This document shows positions 52,292 to 61,691 of a DNA stretch of 64,000 bases, piece by piece. Source of the stretch: Pseudomonadales bacterium (GTDB lineage Bacteria > Pseudomonadota > Gammaproteobacteria > Pseudomonadales > Ketobacteraceae); the NCBI GenBank assembly GCA_002701845.1, contig NZXG01000040.1:62001-126000 (forward strand), written 5' to 3'. How positions within the stretch are numbered: position 1 is the first letter of the stretch; each line of letters opens with the position of its first letter. Below the pieces are notes generated by a model. That model saw nothing but the letters and a program-made list of their open reading frames with translations. It was not told the origin of the DNA and did no database searches. The translations under genes were made by a program, and so were the position numbers.

Positions 52292-54370
52292 ATGACTAAA
52301 AAAGCTGAGACCATAAAGTTACTGATTCTCCATGAATCCCCCGACGATGCGGAACAGCTGATGAACCTGATCCGCAACTCCGGCCGTGCCACCCGTGGGC
52401 AAATGATAGAAAGTACCGAGCAACTGGCGGAGGCCCTGGCGGCCGGTGCCTGGGATCTGATGTTGCTGCGGCCGGAGGCCGGTGGCGTGTTTGCCATGGA
52501 GTGCCTGAAGGAAGTCAAAAAGCAGGCCAAAGACATCCCCGCCATTTTGCTGCTGGAAGAGTACGACGCCGAGGAAGTGGTGGAAGGCCTGCGGGAAGGC
52601 TATGAGGACGTGGTGCAGAAAGATGATCACGATCGTCTGTTGCTGGTGATCCAGCGGGAGTTGCGTAATTTGGGGGAACGGCGGGCCCGGCGCGCGGCGG
52701 AACTGCACCTGCGGGAGGCGGAAAAGCGCTGTGCCGTACTGCTGGACAGCTCCCGGGACGCCATCACCTATATCACCGACGGTATGCACACCTACGCCAA
52801 TGAAGCTTATCTGGAATTATTCGGCTACGAGGATGCGGAAGACCTGGAGGGCATGCCCATCATGGACATGGTGGCGGCCAAGGATCACGAGGAGTTTAAA
52901 AACTTTCTGCGGGCTTACAGTGCCGGTGAGAGTGAGAGCAATGAATTTCTCTGTCATGGTCTGTGTACCGATGGCACCGAAATTCAGGCGCGGATGATTT
53001 TTTCCAACGCCACCTACGATGGCGAGCCCTGCACCCAGATTCTGATCCGCACCAACCAGGCCGATGCCGAGTTGCAGGAACGGTTGAAGGAAATCAGCAG
53101 CCAGGATCTGCTCACCGGACTGTATAACCGCGCTTACTTCACCCAGGAACTGGAAAGCATTATGCAGTGGGCGGTGACTCACAGCAAAACCGCCACCCTG
53201 GCTTACGTGCAACTGGATAACTTTGCTTCGGTGCAGTCGGATATCGGTATTGCCGGTGCCGATATGGTGCTGGCGGATGTGGCCACTCTGCTACGGGAGC
53301 TGATGCCCGCCGGCGCGGTCCTGGCCCGCTTTGGCGATGAAATCTTTACCGCGCTGATCCGGGAGCACTCCCTGGAGCAGGGCCGTGCCCTGGCGGAAAA
53401 AGTCCGCGCCGCTGTCGAAGATCATATGTCCGAGGTGCAGGACCGTACGGTGCAGGTCACCGCCAGTATTGGCCTGACGCTGATCAGTGAAAACACCGAC
53501 GACGCCGAGGAAATCGTAACCCGCGCCCATCAGGCCAGCGAGCAGGTGCGGGAGGAAAATCCCCTGGGTAACGGGGTGGCGGTATTCGATCCGGCATCGG
53601 TGCAAAAGGTGGATCCGTCCGATACCGGCGCCATTGTGCAGGACGCCATCGATCGCGGCCTGTTCAAGCTGTTGTTCCAGCCGGTGATTGATCTGCGTGG
53701 GGGCAGTGGTGAACTGTACGAAGTGTTCCTGCGCATGCTGGACGACGACGGCAACGAAGTGTCCCCCAATGAATTTCTGGCGGCTGCATCGCAGCAGGAC
53801 CTGGGAGAGAAAATCGACCGGTGGGTGATTCTGCAGTCCATCAAACTGTTGTCCGAGCATCGTGCCAACGGCAACGACACCCGGCTGATTATCAACGTCA
53901 CCGGCGAATCACTGAAGGATCACACCTTGCTGCCCTGGCTGAGCGTGGCGCTCAAAGCCGCCCGCATGCCCAGCGATGCCATTGTGTTCCAGTTCAGCGA
54001 AAGCGATGCCACCACCTATCTGAAACAGGCCAAGGAATTCAGCCGCGGACTGAAGGAGCTGCATTGCAAGGTATCCATCTCCCGCTTCGGTTGTGCGCTG
54101 AATCCCTTTAACACCCTGAAGCATGTGGAGGTGGATTATCTGAAAGTGGACGGCTCCTTTATGAAAGACATCAACAGCGATGAAAGCAAGGAGGCGTTGA
54201 AGGAAATGGTGGCCGCCGCCCATGCCCAGGGTAAGCTCACCATCGCTCCGTTTGTGGAAAGCGCCGCGATTCTGTCCATCCTCTGGCAGATCGGTGTCAA
54301 CTATATTCAGGGCTACTACCTGCAGGCCCCCACCGAGGAGATGAATTACGACTTCTCCAGCGATGAGTAA
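52292..54370 (+). CDS. fimX: FimX-type regulator: degenerate REC-PAS-GGDEF-EAL
   Basis: This 692-residue protein has almost the exact length of Pseudomonas FimX. Layout: REC-like ~8-125 (the phospho-acceptor position reads LMLLRPEAG, with no Asp), PAS ~140-255, GGDEF ~265-420 (RFGDEIF instead of GGDEF), EAL ~440-685 (YEVFLRM instead of ExLxR). Both catalytic signatures are degenerate, as in FimX, which binds c-di-GMP in its EAL domain and promotes type IV pilus assembly at one pole. It is probably a c-di-GMP effector and not an active cyclase or phosphodiesterase. No pilus genes are in the window. Confidence 0.85.
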   Translation: MTKKAETIKLLILHESPDDAEQLMNLIRNSGRATRGQMIESTEQLAEALAAGAWDLMLLRPEAGGVFAMECLKEVKKQAKDIPAILLLEEYDAEEVVEGLREGYEDVVQKDDHDRLLLVIQRELRNLGERRARRAAELHLREAEKRCAVLLDSSRDAITYITDGMHTYANEAYLELFGYEDAEDLEGMPIMDMVAAKDHEEFKNFLRAYSAGESESNEFLCHGLCTDGTEIQARMIFSNATYDGEPCTQILIRTNQADAELQERLKEISSQDLLTGLYNRAYFTQELESIMQWAVTHSKTATLAYVQLDNFASVQSDIGIAGADMVLADVATLLRELMPAGAVLARFGDEIFTALIREHSLEQGRALAEKVRAAVEDHMSEVQDRTVQVTASIGLTLISENTDDAEEIVTRAHQASEQVREENPLGNGVAVFDPASVQKVDPSDTGAIVQDAIDRGLFKLLFQPVIDLRGGSGELYEVFLRMLDDDGNEVSPNEFLAAASQQDLGEKIDRWVILQSIKLLSEHRANGNDTRLIINVTGESLKDHTLLPWLSVALKAARMPSDAIVFQFSESDATTYLKQAKEFSRGLKELHCKVSISRFGCALNPFNTLKHVEVDYLKVDGSFMKDINSDESKEALKEMVAAAHAQGKLTIAPFVESAAILSILWQIGVNYIQGYYLQAPTEEMNYDFSSDE

Positions 54371-54521
54371 GCGGTGGTCCGGTGGATCGGGTCAGTTTGC
54401 AATCAGCCGCTGATGCAAATATAACCTGGCCTGCCTCTTGCCTGAATTTCACTGCCCGCTGAATGTGACGGAAATCCCATCATAGCAAATCCGCTTAGGA
54501 CCTTATCAAACTAGAAGTGTC

Positions 54522-54527
54522 TATAAT
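54522..54527 (+). promoter_or_regulatory. Consensus -10 element before the 357-residue protein gene
   Basis: A perfect TATAAT lies 107 bases before ATG 54635. No good -35 is present at 16-18 bases (TTATCA lies only 13 bases away), so it may be an extended or activator-dependent promoter. Confidence 0.4.
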
Positions 54528-54634
54528 TGGAGAGATGGAATAACGGTTGCCCGGTTCCACGGCCAGTGACGGCCAGCGGCAGCCTCCACAGCTCGCCCCA
54601 CGTATCTGCGTTTGCTCATCTGAGGACTACGGCC

Positions 54635-55708
54635 ATGGAAGAAGCCCGTAACATCAAGTCGACCCTGTACCCTCTGGCACGGGATCTGCGCACCCTGAAA
54701 ACCTGTGTCGCCAATATCCATAATATTTTACAGGCGGAGCCGGAACCTTTTGCCCCGGCGGCTCCCCCGGGCCTGGCGGCGTTACGTAACACCCTGCGAC
54801 AGTTGAGCCGTTCCCTGCGCCTGCTGCAGCAGTGCAACGAGACCGCCGTGGCGGAAAGCGCGCAGGCGGAAAAGCTGGCGCAACGGGCCATGACCCTGGT
54901 GTTGCGGCCGGCGGCACGCTTGCATGATGGCAGCCTCCGGCAGCGTCAGCCGCTGGAGCGGGCCATTAATATGGCGGGCAGGCTGAATGGCTATCTCAAC
55001 CCGCTGTTTGTGTTCACCGTGAGTGTGGCGCCGGTGGTGCAACTGATGCTGCGTGACCTGGAGGCACTGGACCAGCGCCTGGCACGGCTGAAAAAAGCCA
55101 TCAACCGGGCCAGTGATGAAGAGTTGACCCGGGGGCTGCCGCCCCGGGTGGAGGAGCAGTTGGCAATACTGGCTCCACGCCTGAAGAATCTGCAGCGGGA
55201 GCTGGCCGACATCGGTTATCAGATGGGGTTGCTGATGGGCCGCATGAACCGTCTCGCGGAATTGAGTGCCCGGCTGGAACCGGTATTGCGGATAGCCCTT
55301 ACCCTGGATCGTGCGGTGGAAGAGGTGGCGCCGGCCATGGTCAGTCTGCAGCGGCTGAGCAGAGCCCTGACCTCGGTGGAGGCCCGTTACGACCGGGAGA
55401 GTTCGCTGACCATGCAGGTGAACGCCGCGCTGGAGGCGCTGGATCTGCCCATGGACATCCTGCTGCAGCTGGAATCGCGGCTGCTGCACGCGGTGGAGGA
55501 TTACGTCAACCCCACACTGCCCGCGCTGCAGGATCTCACCGACTATGTGAAACTGGCGCTGCCACGATCCTGGGAGCTGAACTCCCTGGAAGGTGCGCTG
55601 CTGACCCAGCACACCCGATTTGATATGACCCTGAAAACCACCGCCCCCCTGTTCGATGGGTTTGACCGGGCCCTGCATCTGTTGCCGCGCACCAGCCACG
55701 TGGCCTGA
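54635..55708 (+). CDS. Helical coiled-coil protein of unknown function
   Basis: This 357-residue soluble protein is almost entirely alpha-helical, with regular leucine and arginine heptads (LRNTLRQLSRSLRLLQQCNE, LAILAPRLKNLQRELADIGY, LLMGRMNRLAELSARLEPVL). There is no signal peptide, membrane segment or catalytic motif. GAGGA eight bases before ATG 54635 decides the start; the open frame continues upstream without a ribosome-binding site. It is followed 69 bases later by another unknown gene. I do not recognise the family. Confidence 0.65.
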   Translation: MEEARNIKSTLYPLARDLRTLKTCVANIHNILQAEPEPFAPAAPPGLAALRNTLRQLSRSLRLLQQCNETAVAESAQAEKLAQRAMTLVLRPAARLHDGSLRQRQPLERAINMAGRLNGYLNPLFVFTVSVAPVVQLMLRDLEALDQRLARLKKAINRASDEELTRGLPPRVEEQLAILAPRLKNLQRELADIGYQMGLLMGRMNRLAELSARLEPVLRIALTLDRAVEEVAPAMVSLQRLSRALTSVEARYDRESSLTMQVNAALEALDLPMDILLQLESRLLHAVEDYVNPTLPALQDLTDYVKLALPRSWELNSLEGALLTQHTRFDMTLKTTAPLFDGFDRALHLLPRTSHVA

Positions 55709-55777
55709 GGCCATCAACGGCATTGGCTGGGGCTCGCTTGGCGCCTACAATAGCGCCTGAATTGACTAACAGGGCCG

Positions 55778-56095
55778 ATGCCAATGGAGCTGACGGAACA
55801 ACTGATCGGGGATGCCTCCCCTTATATCGCCAACCTGGTGTACGACATCGATGTGCGGATGGTATTTATGGAACTGGTGGACGCTCCGGAATCCCAGCGC
55901 CTGGTACGGCGCATTGTGTTTCCCGGGGTGGATTCCTTTCATGAGACCAACCTGCTGAATCAGCCCGATGACGAGGCCATGGACGACGTGGTCAGCATCC
56001 AGCGGCTGGACACCCACCGGGTGATTCTGACCACCTACAAAAAAGAAATTCTGCTGCACTTGAGCGAAGAGCCATTTACCGAAACCATCGAGTGA
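55778..56095 (+). CDS. Small conserved-looking protein of unknown function
   Basis: This 105-residue acidic protein has alternating hydrophobic strands (YIANLVYDIDVRMVFMELVD, RRIVFPGVDSF, VVSIQRLDTHRVILTTYKK), which suggest a small beta-sheet domain. There is no signal peptide or cysteine. ATG 55784, two codons inside, is an alternative start. It lies between the coiled-coil gene and psd, with which it converges across 19 bases. The family is unrecognised. Confidence 0.55.
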   Translation: MPMELTEQLIGDASPYIANLVYDIDVRMVFMELVDAPESQRLVRRIVFPGVDSFHETNLLNQPDDEAMDDVVSIQRLDTHRVILTTYKKEILLHLSEEPFTETIE

Positions 56096-56114
56096 CACCC
56101 AGGCCAGCCACGGC

Positions 56115-56978
56115 TCAGGTGGCCAGGGTGGCCAGCTGCTCCCCCATGCACAGGCGGGAGCCCGGCCGCAGCGCCGGCTGCCAACGCACCCGGTCGGGGC
56201 CGAACAGGACGATCACCGTGGATCCCAGCCGAAACCGTCCCATTTCCTCGCCCCGGTCCAGCGCCACCGCCTGTTGCCGCGGCCGGTAGTCGACGTATTG
56301 CAGGCGTCGCCGGGGTGGGGCGACGATCCCGGCCCACACGGTTTCGATACTCGCCACCACCATGGCCCCCACCAGCACCACGGCCATGGGCCCCAGTTCG
56401 GTGTCAAAAAACGCCACCACCCGCTCATTGCGGGCAAACAGGCCCGGCACATGGCCGGCGGTGAGCTGATTGACGGAGAACAGGCGGCCCGGCACGTAAA
56501 CCATTTCCCGCAGGGTGCCGGCGCAGGGCATATGCACCCGGTGATAATCACGGGGGGCCAGATACACCGTGGCGAACTGGCCGTTGCGAAACGGCGCGGC
56601 GCGGTCACTGTCTCCCCCCAGTAGCTGGGTGAGGCTGTAGTCATGGCCTTTGGCCTGGAAAATCCGGTCCTCCGCAATGGCCCCCAGTTGACTCATGGTG
56701 CCGTCGGCGGGGCAGGCGATGCCCTGGTCGGTGATGGGACGCACCTCCGGCTTCAGGGGCCGGGTGAAGAACTCGTTAAAGCTGGCATAGTTGTCCGGAT
56801 TCTCTTCCAGCGCCAGGCTCATATCGATGCCGTACCGGCGCAGGAAGAAGCGGATGAACGCGTTTTTAACCAGCGGCCAGCGGGATTCCGCCAGCAGTCC
56901 GATGGCGCGGGATAACAGGTGCTGGGGGACCGCGTATTGCGGCAGTACCTGCAGGCGTTCAAGGGCGGGTTCGGTCAT
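56115..56978 (-). CDS. psd: Phosphatidylserine decarboxylase
   Basis: This 287-residue pyruvoyl enzyme makes phosphatidylethanolamine at the inner membrane. The self-cleavage site LGST is present in [15 protein letters not shown], where the serine becomes the pyruvoyl group. Other family segments are [36 protein letters not shown] and [24 protein letters not shown] precedes the start on the minus strand. It is separated by 71 bases from the upstream sulfurtransferase gene on the same strand. Confidence 0.95.
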   Translation of the reverse strand: MTEPALERLQVLPQYAVPQHLLSRAIGLLAESRWPLVKNAFIRFFLRRYGIDMSLALEENPDNYASFNEFFTRPLKPEVRPITDQGIACPADGTMSQLGAIAEDRIFQAKGHDYSLTQLLGGDSDRAAPFRNGQFATVYLAPRDYHRVHMPCAGTLREMVYVPGRLFSVNQLTAGHVPGLFARNERVVAFFDTELGPMAVVLVGAMVVASIETVWAGIVAPPRRRLQYVDYRPRQQAVALDRGEEMGRFRLGSTVIVLFGPDRVRWQPALRPGSRLCMGEQLATLAT

Positions 56979-57049
56979 GGGGTTACCTTAAACAATAATC
57001 CGGAAAAATAGCGGGATGGTGGCATCACCAAGTCGCGGGTCAGGCGCGA

Positions 57050-57886
57050 TTATGAGCCGTCCGGCGCCCCGGTTGCAACGGGGGTGGCGGGATCATTGCC
57101 CCATTCCGACCAGGATCCGGGGTAGGCCTGAATCTGCTCAAACCCCAGAATTTTCCCCAGCAGATAGGTGAATGCCGAGCGATGATGGCTCTGGCAATGG
57201 GTCACAATATGCTTGTCGGCGGTGATCCCCAGATCCGCCAGTTCATTGCGCACCTGATCCAGATCCCGCAGCCGTAGGTGATGGTGGCGGTCCATGGCCC
57301 GGGTCCACTCGTAGTTCACAGCGCCGGGGATATGGCCGTTTTTCCGGGCCCCGGGACGCAGGCCCAGATACTCCTCCGGGGAGCGGGCATCCCAGATTAC
57401 GAAATTCGGTAGTTCCAGCCGTTGCAGGATTTCTTCCTTACTGATCATGGGTTGGGGGTGGTAATGGGCGGTGTAGTCCCGGGGGGTGGGTACCACCACC
57501 CCCTGCTCCAGCGGGCGCTGTTCCGCCGCCCAGGCGTGCAGGCCCCCGTTCAGATAAGAGTAATGACGATGGCCCAGTACATCCAGGGTCCAGATCAGGC
57601 GTCCGGCCCAGCCCCCACCTTCATCGTCGTAGGCCACTACGTGGGTGTCCGGAGTCAGCCCCAGGGCGGAAAACACCCGGGACAAACTGGACTCCGGCGG
57701 CAGCTTGCCGGGGCCGGGCAGGGTGCCGCTGAGCAAATGCTGAAACGGCAGATAAACCGCCCCGGGGAGATGGGCGCTGGCGTATTGTTCGGGTCGGCAC
57801 AGGTCCACCAGCAGCAGGCCCGGTGCCCCCAGGTGGGGCTCCAGTTCTGCCGGCTCCAGCAGCAGTGGCAGGTCCGGGGGATTCAT
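57050..57886 (-). CDS. Two-domain rhodanese sulfurtransferase
   Basis: This 278-residue SseA-like protein has two rhodanese domains. The N-terminal one is inactive-type (LLVDLCRPEQYASAHLPGAV, THVVAYDDEGGGWAGR, no Cys at the active loop). The C-terminal one has the catalytic Cys in VTHCQSHHRSAFTYLL and WDARSPEEYLGL. It transfers sulfane sulfur from thiosulfate or mercaptopyruvate to an acceptor. AAGGAGG is well placed upstream. It precedes psd, an arrangement seen in several gammaproteobacteria. Confidence 0.88.
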   Translation of the reverse strand: MNPPDLPLLLEPAELEPHLGAPGLLLVDLCRPEQYASAHLPGAVYLPFQHLLSGTLPGPGKLPPESSLSRVFSALGLTPDTHVVAYDDEGGGWAGRLIWTLDVLGHRHYSYLNGGLHAWAAEQRPLEQGVVVPTPRDYTAHYHPQPMISKEEILQRLELPNFVIWDARSPEEYLGLRPGARKNGHIPGAVNYEWTRAMDRHHHLRLRDLDQVRNELADLGITADKHIVTHCQSHHRSAFTYLLGKILGFEQIQAYPGSWSEWGNDPATPVATGAPDGS

Positions 57887-58349
57887 ACTGCGTTGACCTC
57901 CTTATGCCCGGGCGGCGTTCCCCTTGCTGGACGAAAAAATGGTTCCAGCAGAGATTACCCATTTAGGGTGAACGGGCCCCAGTAATTCACCCAATGGTAA
58001 CACTTTCCTGCGCCGCATTGTGGCAGTATGGGGACAGACGCCGGGGCACCAGCGTCGGGATGCGCCAAGATAAAGCAGGCCCTGACGGGTTGCGGTCTTT
58101 ATAGGTTTGTAAAGACCGCTCCGGCCCGTGAAAATGGAGATAATTGCACGGTGCGTGGCAGTATTTACACAGCCGGGCCGGCAAATTGTGGGAAGTCCTG
58201 GCGATTGCTGCCATTTTAGTCAGTCTGGTCTGTATATTGCTAAAGGAATACACTACGATCGGGTGGAACCGGCATTGGGGTGCCTAATTGGGTTTTCATT
58301 TCGGTCGGTCTTCCATCTGGTCCGCTATCTCTTGTACGGAGGGAATAAC
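57887..58349. other. Divergent intergenic region, 463 bases
   Basis: This lies between the sulfurtransferase and the alkaline-phosphatase-superfamily gene. It holds the strong inverted repeat at 58092-58119. A TATATT string near 58232 could be a plus-strand -10. The downstream open frame extends back to 58128 but without a ribosome-binding site. Confidence 0.4.
58092..58119. repeat. 10-bp inverted repeat with nested outer arms
   Basis: GCGGTCTTTA at 58092-58101 and TAAAGACCGC at 58110-58119 are exact reverse complements with an eight-base loop. Outside them ACGGG (58085-58089) and CCCGT (58125-58129) can pair as well. No T tract follows, so it may be an operator or a folded leader RNA and not a terminator. 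Confidence 0.55.
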
Positions 58350-59948
58350 ATGTCGGATTCCCGTGTGTTCCTATTGGGGTTTGATGCAGCCGATAAAGAT
58401 CTTGTGGAGCAGTGGGCCCGGGAGGGCGCACTGCCCAACTTCCAGCGCTTACTGAAGCAGTCACTGTACGGTGATGTCGAACTGCCCCGGGGTCTGGAGG
58501 CGGGCTCGGTCTGGCCCACGTTTTATTTCGGGCTGCGACCGGACAAAAACGGGCAGTACGATGGCGCCCGCTTGTTCGACCCGGCCATCTACGATCACCG
58601 CTCCTATCAACCGGACACCGACGCGCTGCCACCCCTCTGGACCCGCCTCAGTGAGTGTGGCAAGCGATGTGTGGTGATTGACGCGCCTTACAATTACCCG
58701 GTGGACAGCATCAATGGCCTGAAAGTGGTGGACCGGGCCGGTCATGTACCGGCCGGTAGCGGTAATTTCCTGCATCTGCGTACCCATCCGCCGGAACTGG
58801 CGGAGACCATCCTGTCCCGTTACGGAGCGGACCCGGCGGGAGGGCGCTCCAGTGACTTTTTCCCGGTGGATACGGTGGATGCGGTGCGGGAATTTGTTGA
58901 TATTTATACCCGGCGTATCCACAGCAAGGTGGATATGATGCTGGATTTCTGGCAGCAGGAACCCTGGGATTTCTTCATGTCCGTGTTTACCGAGGCCCAT
59001 TGCGCCGGGCATCGCTGCTGGCATCTGCACGATCCGACCCATCCCCAACACGATGCGGAACTGGTGCAGGCGGTGGGCAACCCGCTGAAAACCATTTACC
59101 AGGCCCTGGACCAGGCGGTGGGGCGGGTATTGCAGGCGGTGGCCAGCGACACCCGGGTGATTCTTTACCTGAGCCACGGCATGGGCCCCCGCGCCAGTGG
59201 GACCCGGGTGCTGGATCGGGTGCTGGCACGGATGGACAATCAAGCCGTCAGCAGCCGTTCCGGCTGGTTGATGGACCTGGCGCGGCGCACCTGGCGGTTG
59301 ATGCCCGAACAGATGCGCAAACCGTTTCAGAAACTGCGCGACAATGTCACCAATGATGGATTCCAGCCTAATCGGGCCGGTCGTCGTTTCTTCGAGGTTT
59401 ATGCCAATGACCGCAGTGCCGGGATTCGTATCAATCTGCAGGGGCGGGAGGCCCAGGGCGTGGTGGCCCCGGAGCAGTATGACCGGCTGTGCGAGGAGTT
59501 GGTGGAAGAGATGTATCGGCTCACCAATCCGGAATCCGGTCAACCGGTGGTGCGGGAGGTGATTCGAACCCGGGATTATTATCAGGGCCCGCAGCGGGAT
59601 CGCCTGCCGGATCTGCTGGTGACCTGGAACCGCAGTCACCCCATTAATTTCATCGAGTCCCCCCGGGTGGGTATCGTGGATACCAAGGGCATTGATATGC
59701 GCACCCGTACCGGTGACCATCGTATTCGCGGGCGGTTCTTTGCCCTGGCGCCGGACTGGCCGGCGCAAAAACTGAATCGGACCGTCAAAACCGAGGATTT
59801 TGTGCCCACCATTAGCCGCCTGCTGGGGGTGCCGGCGGGGGCAACCGATGGCCAGGAAATTCTGCATCTGGTGGCCGGACCCCTGGGCGGCGCCAACAAT
59901 GAAGAACAGCCGGCGCGAATCACACCACGGGCCAGTGGTCTGGCATGA
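58350..59948 (+). CDS. Alkaline phosphatase superfamily protein (phosphodiesterase/nucleotide pyrophosphatase type)
   Basis: This 532-residue protein has the type I phosphodiesterase layout: VFLLGFDAADKDLVEQWARE with the first metal Asp, the nucleophile region AGSVWPTFYFGLRPDKNG, and VILYLSHGMGPRASG with the later metal His. There is no signal peptide or membrane segment, so it is probably cytoplasmic. GGAGGGA six bases before ATG 58350 decides the start. Its TGA overlaps the ATG of the GT2 gene (ATGA), so the two are translationally coupled and may share a substrate, for example a nucleotide sugar or phosphoglycolipid. The reaction is unknown. Confidence 0.8.
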   Translation: MSDSRVFLLGFDAADKDLVEQWAREGALPNFQRLLKQSLYGDVELPRGLEAGSVWPTFYFGLRPDKNGQYDGARLFDPAIYDHRSYQPDTDALPPLWTRLSECGKRCVVIDAPYNYPVDSINGLKVVDRAGHVPAGSGNFLHLRTHPPELAETILSRYGADPAGGRSSDFFPVDTVDAVREFVDIYTRRIHSKVDMMLDFWQQEPWDFFMSVFTEAHCAGHRCWHLHDPTHPQHDAELVQAVGNPLKTIYQALDQAVGRVLQAVASDTRVILYLSHGMGPRASGTRVLDRVLARMDNQAVSSRSGWLMDLARRTWRLMPEQMRKPFQKLRDNVTNDGFQPNRAGRRFFEVYANDRSAGIRINLQGREAQGVVAPEQYDRLCEELVEEMYRLTNPESGQPVVREVIRTRDYYQGPQRDRLPDLLVTWNRSHPINFIESPRVGIVDTKGIDMRTRTGDHRIRGRFFALAPDWPAQKLNRTVKTEDFVPTISRLLGVPAGATDGQEILHLVAGPLGGANNEEQPARITPRASGLA

Positions 59949-60940
59949 ATGCGCCCCTGGTATCGGTAATCATCCCCCTCTATAACGCCGAGCATTACAT
60001 CGAGCAGGCGGTGCGTTCGGTATTGGCTCAGACCCTGGCCGCCCTCGAGGTGGTGGTGGTGGACGATCATTCCACCGATGGCAGCCTGCGGCGGGTACAG
60101 GCCCTGGCGGCGGAGGATGCCCGGGTACGCTGGCTGCAGACTCCCGCCAATGGCGGTCCCGGGCGGGCCCGCAACCTGGGCATGGACGCCGCCCGGGGCG
60201 AATGGATCAGTATGTTGGATGCCGATGACTGGTATGATGCCGGGCGCCTGCAACAACTGCTGGACGCGGCCCGGCAACTGGGTCTGGCCATTGCCGCGGA
60301 CAACCAGCGGTTTATCACCGATGCCGCCGGTGGTCACCAGGCGCTGTTGACGCCGGCGGATGAACCCTCCCCGCAACGGCTGGGGGTGGAGGACTATCTG
60401 GAGGGGGACCGCATTCATCGCACCTCCCGCAACCTGGGGCTACTGAAACCCATGATCCGGCGGGATCTGTTGCAGCAGCATGGTATCCGCTATGACGATG
60501 AGCGTCGCCGCACCATCGGCGAGGATTTTTATTTCCTCCTGGAGTGTATGAGCCATGGCGGGGGGCTGGCCTATGTGTCCCGGCCGCTGTACAACTACCG
60601 TACCTATGATCCCAATATGCTGACCAAACAGCTGGATCTGGAAAGTTATCATGCCTGGCGCGAGATGCACGGCCGCTATGAACAGCTGTTCGATCCCGGA
60701 CAACAGGCCAGGGCCAGCCGTTTGATGCAGCAGCGGGGCCGCGATATTGAGCAGCATATTCAGTTTCGGCGGCTGGTGGAGCCGTTGAAACGGGGGCGGT
60801 TGGGGGAGTTTGTGCGGGTGACTGTGACCAATCCTAAAAGCATTCTGCTGTTGCTGCGTAATCTGTTGGAGGACCCGGCGGCGCTGTTACTGACGGCCCG
60901 TTATCTGTTTCGCAGTATCCGCCATCGGCTGGGCACCTGA
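59945..60940 (+). CDS. GT2 glycosyltransferase
   Basis: This 331-residue GT-A enzyme has VSVIIPLYNAEHYIEQAVRS, VVVVDDHSTDGSLRRV and WISMLDADDWYDAGRLQQL with the DxDD metal site. The C-terminal ~60 residues are amphipathic and basic, with no clear transmembrane helix. It overlaps the stop of the alkaline-phosphatase-superfamily gene by four bases. It is about 20 kb from the polysaccharide locus, so it may serve a different glycoconjugate. Confidence 0.86.
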   Translation: MNAPLVSVIIPLYNAEHYIEQAVRSVLAQTLAALEVVVVDDHSTDGSLRRVQALAAEDARVRWLQTPANGGPGRARNLGMDAARGEWISMLDADDWYDAGRLQQLLDAARQLGLAIAADNQRFITDAAGGHQALLTPADEPSPQRLGVEDYLEGDRIHRTSRNLGLLKPMIRRDLLQQHGIRYDDERRRTIGEDFYFLLECMSHGGGLAYVSRPLYNYRTYDPNMLTKQLDLESYHAWREMHGRYEQLFDPGQQARASRLMQQRGRDIEQHIQFRRLVEPLKRGRLGEFVRVTVTNPKSILLLLRNLLEDPAALLLTARYLFRSIRHRLGT

Positions 60941-60975
60941 GGGCCCTTTCCGACTTCGTATTTCGGGCCAAGATT

Positions 60976-61242
60976 TCAGAAGGTGTAAGGGTTTTGCTGG
61001 GGCACCGGTTGCGCTTGGCTGGGATTGACCTTGGCTTTGCCGGCCGTGGTCTGCTCCGCAGCCGGCACGTTGCGAATCAGACTGAATCCCCCTTGCAGCG
61101 CAACCTGGCGCCCCAGGTTATGGGGCGCCTGTAACGTTGCTGACGGCGATGGCCTGGTGGTTTCCTGCAACTGGGCCTGAATATAGCCGGCCCCCAGCAG
61201 CAGCATCGCCAGCAGGAGGAAAACACGGTCCATGTTATTCAT
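60976..61242 (-). CDS. Small exported protein of unknown function
   Basis: This 88-residue protein has an N-terminal signal-like segment (VFLLLAMLLLGAGYIQAQ). The mature part is short, polar and rich in Gln and Pro, and ends QQNPYTF. The start overlaps the stop of the upstream two-helix protein gene by eight bases, so it is translationally linked. A second in-frame ATG lies nine bases inside. No family was recognised. Confidence 0.5.
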   Translation of the reverse strand: MNNMDRVFLLLAMLLLGAGYIQAQLQETTRPSPSATLQAPHNLGRQVALQGGFSLIRNVPAAEQTTAGKAKVNPSQAQPVPQQNPYTF

Positions 61243-61672
61243 GCTGAGGTTCCCGGTTGGATTCGCTGTTCAAAGCCGATATCAGCAGCCGGGTGCTGGC
61301 GTCCGGTTGGGACTGCGACAGATAACCGGCCACCAGACACAGGGCCAGGGTTTCCTCCGGTTGCTGACCCGAGAGCCTGGGCATCGGCAGTGGTGGTCGG
61401 CTGGCTTCCCTGCCGGCTGATGTCCGGCTGAATTGATGGCCGCTACCACCACCGGAGTGCTGCAGCCGGTAAATCATGGCGGCCAATATCAATATTTGTA
61501 CCAGGGCTGTCCCCAGGGCTGCGTACAGGGGCACCAGCCATTGGCTTAGCGTCAGGTAGACACAAAACGACAGGGACAGACACAGGCACACGAACAGTGC
61601 GCTGGCAAATAATATGGCCAGCAGCGCTTTGCTGATTTTGTGCGCCAGTTGTGAAAACCAATCGCTGATCAT
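61235..61672 (-). CDS. Two-helix inner-membrane protein of unknown function
   Basis: This 145-residue protein has two adjacent hydrophobic helices (ALLAILFASALFVCLCLSLS at ~17-37 and LVPLYAALGTALVQILILAA at ~46-66) and a polar C-terminal half that is probably cytoplasmic. Its layout recalls the small membrane proteins found downstream of DUF883/YqjD genes (YqjE-type). It is in one operon with the DUF883 gene (19 bases upstream) and the small exported protein. Confidence 0.55.
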   Translation of the reverse strand: MISDWFSQLAHKISKALLAILFASALFVCLCLSLSFCVYLTLSQWLVPLYAALGTALVQILILAAMIYRLQHSGGGSGHQFSRTSAGREASRPPLPMPRLSGQQPEETLALCLVAGYLSQSQPDASTRLLISALNSESNREPQHE

Positions 61673-61691
61673 GCCTGGTGACCTCCCGAGC

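Noticed and set aside
58461-59867. Long minus-strand open frame opposite the phosphodiesterase-type gene
   Set aside because: It has a composition rich in His, Gln, Pro and Arg typical of antisense frames in GC-rich genes; the plus-strand protein has the family motifs.
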